Of a stretch of 64,000 nt of DNA, positions 55,262 through 64,000 are shown in pieces. Origin of the DNA: Streptomyces xiamenensis (GTDB taxonomy: Bacteria; Actinomycetota; Actinomycetes; Streptomycetales; Streptomycetaceae); contig NZ_CP009922.3 in NCBI RefSeq assembly GCF_000993785.3, forward strand, positions 930,001 to 994,000. Reading direction: 5' to 3'. Both the position numbers and the translations under genes were made by a program. Numbering within the stretch: the first letter of the stretch is position 1; each line of letters starts with the position of its first letter. Under the pieces are notes generated by a model. It worked only from the letters and a program-made list of their open reading frames with translations. It was not told where the DNA came from and did not search any database.

Positions 55262-55271
<10 letters not shown>

Positions 55272-56338
55272 GGGCCGATCCTTCCATGCATACGAAAAAT
55301 ACGGTCATACGCGGCGGCCAGCAGCTCCGGGTCGTGCCGTGCGGAGCCGCCGCCGGTCAGCGGGTCACCGGCGGCGGCCACCGGGGCCAGCTGGACCGAA
55401 GCCCCCAGCCGCTCGGCGGCCAGGCTCAGGCTTTCCTGGTCGGGCACCGCTGCCCGGTCGGCCAGCACCACGTCAAAGGCGAGTTTAGGGGCGTGTTGTA
55501 CCAAAACCTCCACATGACGCTGCGGGGAGAAGCCATCAGTTTCCCCGGGCTGCGGTGCGAGGTTGAGCGAGAGCACCCGGCGGGCCTTGGTACGGGTGAG
55601 GGCGTCCAGCAGTTCGGGGACCAGCAGATGGGGGATCACCGAGGAGAACCACGAACCCGGGCCCAGGATCACCCAGTCCGCGTCGAGGACGGCCTGCACC
55701 GCCTCGGGGACGGCCGGCGGGTCGTGCGGCACCAGGACCACCTGGAGCACCTCGCCCGGGGTCAGCGCGACGGTGGCCTGGCCCCGTACCCGGCTGAGCG
55801 CCTGCGGACGGCCGCTCTCGTGCCCGCGTACCAGCGCCTCCAGTTCCAGCGGCACGGCCGACATCGGCAGCACCCGGCCGTGCGCGCCCAGCAGTTTGCC
55901 GACCAGGTCGAGGGCCTGGACGTGATCGCCCAGCTGTTCCCACAGCGCGACGATCAGCAGGTTGCCGACCGCGTGGTCGTGCAGGGCGCCCTCGCTCTTG
56001 AAACGGTGCTGGACGACCTCGGACCAGGTGCGGCCCCAGTCGTCGTCGCCGCACAGCGCGGCCAGGGCCTTGCGCAGGTCGCCCGGGGGCAGGACACCCA
56101 GCTCGTCGCGGAGCCGGCCGCTGGAGCCACCGTCGTCGGCGACGGTGACCACGGCGGTGAGATCACCGGTGATGCGGCGCAGCGCGGTGAGTGAGGCGGA
56201 CAGCCCCATGCCGCCGCCCAGGGCGACCACCTTGGGCTGGGCGCCGCGCCGCGGGGCACGGCCGGTGCGGCCGATCCGCCGCATGACGGTGCGACGGTGC
56301 TCGGGGTCCCGGCCCTGCCGGGCGGCCTTTCGTGGCAT
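55262..56338 (-). CDS. yvcK: YvcK/CofD-like gluconeogenesis-factor protein
   Basis: A 358-aa UDP-sugar-binding protein of the YvcK family, needed in Bacillus for growth on gluconeogenic carbon and for cell shape. The Rossmann start is [14 protein letters not shown], followed by [21 protein letters not shown] and [20 protein letters not shown]. Its ATG directly follows the rapZ TAA (1 nt between), so translation is coupled. Confidence 0.93.
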
Positions 56339-56339
56339 G

Positions 56340-57278
56340 TTATTCGCGCCCCATGTCCCGGTGTACGACGACGGTTTCGATGCCTTCGGCGGCGAGCACC
56401 TTGGCCAGCCGCTCGGAGACGGCCACCGAGCGGTGCTTTCCGCCGGTGCAGCCGACCGCGATGGTCACATAGCGCTTGCCCTCACGACGGTAGCCGGTGG
56501 CCACCAGGTGCAGCAGTTCGGCGTAGCGCTCCAGGAACTCCTTGGCGCCGGGCTGGTCGAAGACGTAGCCGGCGACCTGCTCGCTGGTGCCGGTGAAGGG
56601 CCGCAGTTCGGGGACCCAGTGCGGGTTGGGCAGGAAGCGGCAGTCCACGACGTGGTCGGCGTCCACCGGCAGGCCGTACTTGTAGCCGAAGGACATGACG
56701 GTGGCGCGCAGTTCCGGCTCGTCACCGCTGGTGAACTGGGCGTCCATCTTGGCGCGCAGTTCGTGGACGTTGAGGTTGGAGGTGTCGATCACCAGGTCGG
56801 CGTCGCCGCGCAGTTCGCGCAGCAGGTCGCGTTCGGCCTCGATGCCGTCCACGATCCGGCCGTCGCCCTGGAGGGGGTGCGGGCGGCGGACGGACTCGAA
56901 GCGCTGGACGAGGGCGTTGTCGGACGCCTCCAGGAAGACGATGCGCCGGGTGACGGACTTGGCGTCGAGGTCGGCCAGGGATTCCCGGAGGCTGTCGAAG
57001 AAGCTGCGGCCGCGGACGTCCACGACGACGGCGATCCGGGCGACGTTGCCCTGGGAGCGTGCGCCGAGGTCGACCATGGTGGGGATCAGGGACGGCGGCA
57101 GGTTGTCGACCACGAACCAGCCGAGGTCTTCCAGACACTTGGCGGCGGTGCTGCGGCCGGCCCCCGACATGCCCGAGATGATCACCAGTTCGGGAGTGGG
57201 ACCGCTCTCCTCACTGGCGGTGACGGTCCCGTTGACGGTGGGTTCCGGCTGTTCTTCGGTTCTGCTGTGTTCGCTCAT
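56340..57278 (-). CDS. rapZ: RapZ-family nucleotide-binding protein
   Basis: A 312-aa protein with an N-terminal P-loop (IISGMSGAGRST, about 33-44) and the C-terminal RapZ domain (VTIAVGCTGGKHRSVAVSERL). In E. coli RapZ is an RNase adaptor controlling glucosamine-6-phosphate synthase mRNA; in Gram-positives the role is less clear. A good GGAAGAGAG ribosome site precedes the ATG. It lies between uvrC and yvcK. Confidence 0.94.
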   Translation of the reverse strand: MSEHSRTEEQPEPTVNGTVTASEESGPTPELVIISGMSGAGRSTAAKCLEDLGWFVVDNLPPSLIPTMVDLGARSQGNVARIAVVVDVRGRSFFDSLRESLADLDAKSVTRRIVFLEASDNALVQRFESVRRPHPLQGDGRIVDGIEAERDLLRELRGDADLVIDTSNLNVHELRAKMDAQFTSGDEPELRATVMSFGYKYGLPVDADHVVDCRFLPNPHWVPELRPFTGTSEQVAGYVFDQPGAKEFLERYAELLHLVATGYRREGKRYVTIAVGCTGGKHRSVAVSERLAKVLAAEGIETVVVHRDMGRE

Positions 57279-57400
57279 GATCTCTCTTCCCCCGCCGTTG
57301 TGTGGTGTGTGGGTGATGTGGTGCGGGTGGTACGGGGTGGGGCGGGTGGACGTGACGCCCCCGGCCTGTGGCCGGACGGCGCACCCCGGGGTCGGACCGC

Positions 57401-59497
57401 TCAGTCCTCGATGATCTCGCCGGTGGCCGTGTTGACGGCCGGGGCGGCCGGGCCGCCCTCGGCGAGCGCGGCGAGCACCGTCTCCGCGGTTTTCCGGCCT
57501 ATGCCGGGAACCTCGCAGATCTCCTCCACGGAGGCGGTGCGCAGCCGCTTGACGGAGCCGAAGTGCTTCAGCAGCGCCTTTTTGCGGGTCTCGCCGAGGC
57601 CGGGGACCGCGTCCAGTGGCCCCTTCCTCATCGATTGTGCCCGTTTGCCGCGCTGGTAGCGGATGGCGAAACGGTGCGCCTCGTCGCGCACCCGCTGGAG
57701 GAGGTAGAGCCCCTCGCTGGTGCGGGGCAGGATGACGGGGTCGCTGTCGCCGGGCAGCCAGACCTCTTCGAGGCGCTTGGCGAGGCCGCACACGGCCACG
57801 TCGTCGATGCCCAGCTCGTCCATGGCCCGCCGGGCGGCGGCCACCTGGGGGGCGCCGCCGTCGACGACGACGAGCTGCGGCGGGTACGCGAAGCGCTTGG
57901 GGCGGCCGTCCTCCTCACGGTGGGCGTCCTCACGGTGGGTCTCCTCGTGAGGAGTCTCCGCACTCCGGGTCTCCCCGTGGACGGCCTCTCCCGGCCGCAC
58001 GCCGGCACCCTCGGCCTCGCCGTTCCCGTTCGCCTCGCTCTCGGGGGACTCCTCGACCCAGCCGCCGCTCTTCTCCTTCTCCCGCAGGTAGCGGCGGAAG
58101 CGGCGCGAGATCACCTCGTGCATCGCGCGGACGTCGTCCTGTCCGGCGAAGCTCTTGATCTGGAAGCGGCGGTACTCGCTCTTGCGGGCCAGGCCGTCCT
58201 CGAAGACGACCATGGAGGCGACCACGTCCTCGCCCTGGAGGTGGGAGATGTCGAAGCACTCGATGCGCAGCGGCGCCGAGTCCAGGCCGAGTGCCTCGCT
58301 GATCTCCTCCAGGGCCCGGGAGCGGGTGGTCAGGTCGGAGGCACGCTTGGTCTTGTGCAGGGCGAGCGCCTGCTGCGCGTTGCGCTGCACCGTGGCCATG
58401 AGGTCCTTCTTGTCGCCGCGCTGCGGAACGCGCAGGCTGACCCGGGAGCCGCGCCGTTCGCCGAGCCAGTCGGTGAGCGCCGCCTCGGCCTCCGGCAGGG
58501 TGGGGACCAGAACCTCGCGGGGGACGCCACCGGTGCCGCCGGCGCCGGCCTCGTCCCCCCACTCCTCGCCGTACAGCTGCTGGAGCGCGTGCTCGACGAG
58601 CTGCGGGGTGGCGACGTGCTCGACCTTGTCGGTGACCCAGCCGCGCTGGCCGCGCACCCGGCCGCCGCGCACGTGGAAGATCTGGACGGCGGCCTCCAGC
58701 TCGTCCTCGGCCACGGCGATGAGGTCGGCGTCGGTGGCGTCGGCGAGGACGACGGCGTTCTTCTCCATGGCGCGCCGCAGCGCCTCGATGTCGTCGCGCA
58801 GCCGGCCCGCCCGCTCGTACTCCATGTCCTCGGATGCCTCGTGCATCTCGGCTTCCAGCCTGCGCAGGTAGGTGCCGGTGCGGCCGGCCATGAAGTCGCA
58901 GAATTCCTCGGCGAGTTGGCGGTGCTCCTCGGGGCTGACCCGGCCGACGCAGGGGGCCGAGCACTTGTCGATGTAGCCCAGCAGGCAGGGGCGGCCGATC
59001 TGGTGGGCGCGCTTGAAGACCCCGGCGGAGCACGTGCGTACGGGGAAGACCCGCAGCAGCAGATCGACGGTCTCGCGGATGGCCCAGGCGTGCCCGTAGG
59101 GGCCGAAGTACCGTACGCCCTTGCGCTTGGGCCCGCGCATGACCTGGGCGCGGGGGAACTCCTCGTTCATGGTGACGGCGAGCGAGGGGTAGCTCTTGTC
59201 GTCGCGGTACTTGACGTTGAAGCGGGGGTCGTACTCCTTGATCCAGGTGTACTCCAGCTGGAGCGCCTCCACCTCGGTGGCGACCACGGTCCACTCCACG
59301 GAGGCGGCGGTGGTGACCATGGTGGCGGTGCGCGGATGCAGTCCCGTGAGGTCCTGGAAGTAGGAGGACAGCCGCGGCCGCAGGCTTTTGGCCTTGCCGA
59401 CGTAGATGACCCGGCCGTGCTGGTCGCGGAAGCGGTAGACGCCCGGGTCTTCGGGGATCTCGCCCGGCTTCGGGCGGTAGCTGGAGGGGTCGGCCAT
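57401..59497 (-). CDS. uvrC: Excinuclease ABC subunit C
   Basis: A 698-aa nucleotide-excision repair nuclease making the 3' and 5' incisions. The GIY-YIG domain is at the N-terminus ([29 protein letters not shown]). A Cys-rich middle (KCSAPCVGR) and the UVR motif ([22 protein letters not shown]) follow, then the RNase H-like nuclease ([21 protein letters not shown]), then tandem HhH ([31 protein letters not shown]). An unusual acidic linker of about 50 residues with [14 protein letters not shown] repeats interrupts the nuclease domain. TAGGGT ends 7 nt before the ATG, so the mRNA is probably leaderless. Confidence 0.95.
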   Translation of the reverse strand: MADPSSYRPKPGEIPEDPGVYRFRDQHGRVIYVGKAKSLRPRLSSYFQDLTGLHPRTATMVTTAASVEWTVVATEVEALQLEYTWIKEYDPRFNVKYRDDKSYPSLAVTMNEEFPRAQVMRGPKRKGVRYFGPYGHAWAIRETVDLLLRVFPVRTCSAGVFKRAHQIGRPCLLGYIDKCSAPCVGRVSPEEHRQLAEEFCDFMAGRTGTYLRRLEAEMHEASEDMEYERAGRLRDDIEALRRAMEKNAVVLADATDADLIAVAEDELEAAVQIFHVRGGRVRGQRGWVTDKVEHVATPQLVEHALQQLYGEEWGDEAGAGGTGGVPREVLVPTLPEAEAALTDWLGERRGSRVSLRVPQRGDKKDLMATVQRNAQQALALHKTKRASDLTTRSRALEEISEALGLDSAPLRIECFDISHLQGEDVVASMVVFEDGLARKSEYRRFQIKSFAGQDDVRAMHEVISRRFRRYLREKEKSGGWVEESPESEANGNGEAEGAGVRPGEAVHGETRSAETPHEETHREDAHREEDGRPKRFAYPPQLVVVDGGAPQVAAARRAMDELGIDDVAVCGLAKRLEEVWLPGDSDPVILPRTSEGLYLLQRVRDEAHRFAIRYQRGKRAQSMRKGPLDAVPGLGETRKKALLKHFGSVKRLRTASVEEICEVPGIGRKTAETVLAALAEGGPAAPAVNTATGEIIED
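57913..57939. repeat. 15-bp-period direct repeat in uvrC
   Basis: CCTCACGGTGGG occurs at 57913-57924 and again at 57928-57939, encoding repeated HRE(D/E)-type residues in the acidic linker of UvrC. Confidence 0.7.
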
Positions 59498-59565
59498 GTG
59501 CGTAACCCTACTGCCGGGCACCGACACTTCATGGTCACCGGGCGGCCGTGCGAGGTGGCCGGCAC

Positions 59566-60222
59566 CTACCAGCCGCGCTCGCGCCAGGCGGGGAGCTGGG
59601 GGCGTTCGGCGCCCAGGGTGGTGTCGGCGCCGTGCCCCGGGTAGACCCAGGTCTCATCCGGAAGGGTGGCGAACAGCCGGGTCTCCACGTCGTGCAGCAG
59701 GGCGGCGAACGCGGCCGGGTCGCCGTGGGTGTTGCCGACGCCGCCGGGGAAGAGGCTGTCTCCGGTGAACAGGTGCGGGTGGCCGTCGGGGTCGTCGTAG
59801 ACCAGGGCCACGGAGCCGGGGGTGTGACCGGTGAGGCGGCGTACGGTGAGTTCGATGTCACCGAAGGTGAGGGTGTCGCCGTCGTCCAGCGGGACGTCGG
59901 TGGGCACCGGGATGCCCTCGGCGTCGGGGCGCCCGGCGTAGGTGGTGGCGCCGGTGGCGGCGACGACCTCGGCGAGGGCGCCCCAGTGGTCGCCGTGCCG
60001 GTGGGTGGTGACGACGGCGGTGATGCCGTCGTCGCCGATGAGCTCCAGGAGGGTGGCGGGCTCGGCGGCGGCGTCGACGAGCAGCTGGGCGCCGGTGGCC
60101 CGGCAGCGCAGCAGGTAGGCGTTGTTGTTCATGGGGCCGACCGCCGCCTTGGAGATGATCAGGCGGGCCAGCTCGTGGGCGTCCGCCGGCCCGCCGACCG
60201 TGACATTTCCGGTGTACGACAT
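59566..60222 (-). CDS. MBL-fold metallohydrolase (glyoxalase II-like)
   Basis: A 218-aa metallo-beta-lactamase-fold protein. Metal ligands are in THRHGDHWG (HxHxDH, about 74-81), [20 protein letters not shown] and YPGHGADT. The pattern and size fit hydroxyacylglutathione hydrolase-like or mycothiol-thioester hydrolases. The neighbouring DinB-type gene, 13 nt upstream on the same strand, may also be mycothiol-dependent, so a thiol-conjugate role is plausible. There is no clear ribosome site before the ATG. Confidence 0.83.
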   Translation of the reverse strand: MSYTGNVTVGGPADAHELARLIISKAAVGPMNNNAYLLRCRATGAQLLVDAAAEPATLLELIGDDGITAVVTTHRHGDHWGALAEVVAATGATTYAGRPDAEGIPVPTDVPLDDGDTLTFGDIELTVRRLTGHTPGSVALVYDDPDGHPHLFTGDSLFPGGVGNTHGDPAAFAALLHDVETRLFATLPDETWVYPGHGADTTLGAERPQLPAWRERGW

Positions 60223-60235
60223 GGCGGCCAGTGTG

Positions 60236-60928
60236 TCAGAGCGGGGGCAGGACAGGGAGCGTACCGCCGCTGGTGGTGAGGCCGGAGCCGGTGGTGCGGC
60301 CCGAGAGCCAGCCGACGAGGGCGGTGGGGGCGCCGGCCACCACGACCCGGGCGCCGTCGTGTCCTCCGCTGTACCAGCTGCGCCCGTCCTCGGCACGCAG
60401 GTCGAGGGGCGGCAGGTCCTGGTGGCCGGTGAACCGGCGGGTGAGGTAGTCCACGGTACGGTCGGTGAAGGTGCCGGGGAGCCGGTCGATGGTGTGCCCG
60501 ATGCCGAGGTCGACGTGGTGCAGTTCGATCTCCACCCAGCGGCGCAGCGGCAGGGCGGAGAGCCGGTCGCGGACGCCGTTGCGCAGTTCGGCGGTGGTCT
60601 GCCAGCGCTCGGCGGGCAGCGCCTCGAAGGCGTCGGCGAGCCGGGCGGCGCTGTCGCGCACGTCGGCGAGCTGCTCGGCGGCGGGCCGTGCCGCGCCGCG
60701 CTCGATGTCGGCGTCCCTGGCCTCCTCGCCCGGGTACATGGGACGGCCGGCGAGCACGTTGCCGAGGGCGTCGGCGTTGCGGGCGAGGTGCGTGGTGAGG
60801 TGGCCGCGGGTCCAGCCGGGCAGCTGGGAGAGCGCGGCGAGGTCCGCGTCGTCCAGGACGTCGAGGGCGGTCAGCAGGCGCCGGGTGGCGTCCCGCAGAC
60901 CGATGAGGTCACCGGTGGGCTTCGTCAT
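60236..60928 (-). CDS. Maleylpyruvate isomerase-family, mycothiol-dependent-type enzyme (DinB fold)
   Basis: A 230-aa protein with the MDMPI N-terminal DinB four-helix domain: LPGWTRGHLTTHLARNADALGNVLAG carries one metal His set, and RRWVEIELHHVDLGIGH (about 130-146) the other. A C-terminal SCP-like domain follows (GWLSGRTTG). Members are S-transferases or isomerases using mycothiol. TAGCGT ends 6 nt before the ATG at 60928 and no ribosome site is present, so leaderless translation is likely. Confidence 0.85.
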   Translation of the reverse strand: MTKPTGDLIGLRDATRRLLTALDVLDDADLAALSQLPGWTRGHLTTHLARNADALGNVLAGRPMYPGEEARDADIERGAARPAAEQLADVRDSAARLADAFEALPAERWQTTAELRNGVRDRLSALPLRRWVEIELHHVDLGIGHTIDRLPGTFTDRTVDYLTRRFTGHQDLPPLDLRAEDGRSWYSGGHDGARVVVAGAPTALVGWLSGRTTGSGLTTSGGTLPVLPPL

Positions 60929-60986
60929 GATCACACGCTATCCGGGTCCACTCCTTCGAGTGAAGATGGCGATATCCGCCCGGGAA

Positions 60987-61002
60987 TCGAACGCACGTGC
61001 TA
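60987..61002. promoter_or_regulatory. LexA (SOS) box-like site of uvrA
   Basis: TCGAACGCACGTGCTA matches 10 of the 12 defined positions of the actinobacterial SOS box TCGAAC-N4-GTTCGA. It directly precedes the uvrA -10 candidate TAGGCT (61003-61008), so LexA binding would block RNA polymerase. Confidence 0.55.
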
Positions 61003-61125
61003 TAGGCTGGTTCGGCGCCGCTCGAGGCCGCATCGGCCTTGCTTCATTCCGCCGCCCCTACTCTTGGACGGGGGTGCTCCGTGCGCCATGGGGTCCCCGT
61101 TCTTCACACGAAAGGTGCCATCCGC

Positions 61126-64000
<2,875 letters not shown>

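Overview
The window is high-GC actinomycete chromosome, almost certainly Streptomyces. Support comes from very high GC third positions, frequent GTG and occasional TTG starts, whiA (sporulation regulator), rbpA, a mycothiol-type DinB enzyme, an actinobacterial dapD, a suf operon with a built-in Rieske ferredoxin, and the block tkt-tal-zwf-opcA-pgl next to ctaA/ctaB. From memory this order matches the conserved core of Streptomyces chromosomes. No insertion sequence, prophage, CRISPR array, tRNA, rRNA or secondary-metabolite cluster was seen.

Region 1 (1-13.5 kb) is accessory catabolism around pectin. After a purine permease come an unassigned enzyme-like protein, a 5-dehydro-4-deoxyglucarate dehydratase (kdgD) and a divergent uronate dehydrogenase. 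A beta-lactamase-fold hydrolase follows, then a secreted PL1 pectate lyase. Behind a GntR regulator lies a tightly coupled set: a DHDPS-type dehydratase, an IlvD/Edd sugar-acid dehydratase and a Gfo/Idh oxidoreductase. A secreted beta-helix polygalacturonase-like protein ends the region. Read together, these genes suggest extracellular pectin cleavage plus two oxidative, non-phosphorylating routes (uronate and pentose) that both end at 2-oxoglutarate semialdehyde. The galactarate dehydratase, the semialdehyde dehydrogenase and a sugar importer are not in the window. Three promoters of this region share a TTGACN/TAGCGT architecture, with inverted repeats at or just downstream of the predicted transcription start.

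Region 2 (13.7-29.5 kb) is mixed housekeeping: a GNAT enzyme, a lipoprotein, an acidic conserved protein of unknown function, a secreted EEP-family nuclease, dapA and dapD (lysine/DAP pathway), an EI24 membrane protein, an SMR pump, a small Cys-rich protein, and the operon sufR-B-D-Rieske-C-S-U-T. Five of its seven gene junctions are 4-bp ATGA overlaps. The sufR start lies inside a CAAC-N6-GTTG palindrome, and two iron-box-like sites lie further upstream.

Region 3 (29.6-35.5 kb) is a sugar-uptake island: a LacI repressor, two permeases, a binding lipoprotein and a Gfo/Idh dehydrogenase. It has no ATPase, so a shared ATPase such as MsiK is inferred. LacI-type palindromes sit in the divergent promoter region.

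Region 4 (35.5-64 kb) is conserved core: an ABC exporter, ctaA, an amidohydrolase-like protein, ctaB, the pentose-phosphate operon, pgi, rbpA, secG, tpiA, pgk, gap, whiA, yvcK, rapZ, uvrC, a metallo-beta-lactamase-fold hydrolase, a DinB-type enzyme, and uvrA running off the right edge. Several genes here have a TAGNNT -10 box ending 6-7 nt before the start codon, suggesting leaderless mRNAs. A LexA-like box precedes uvrA.
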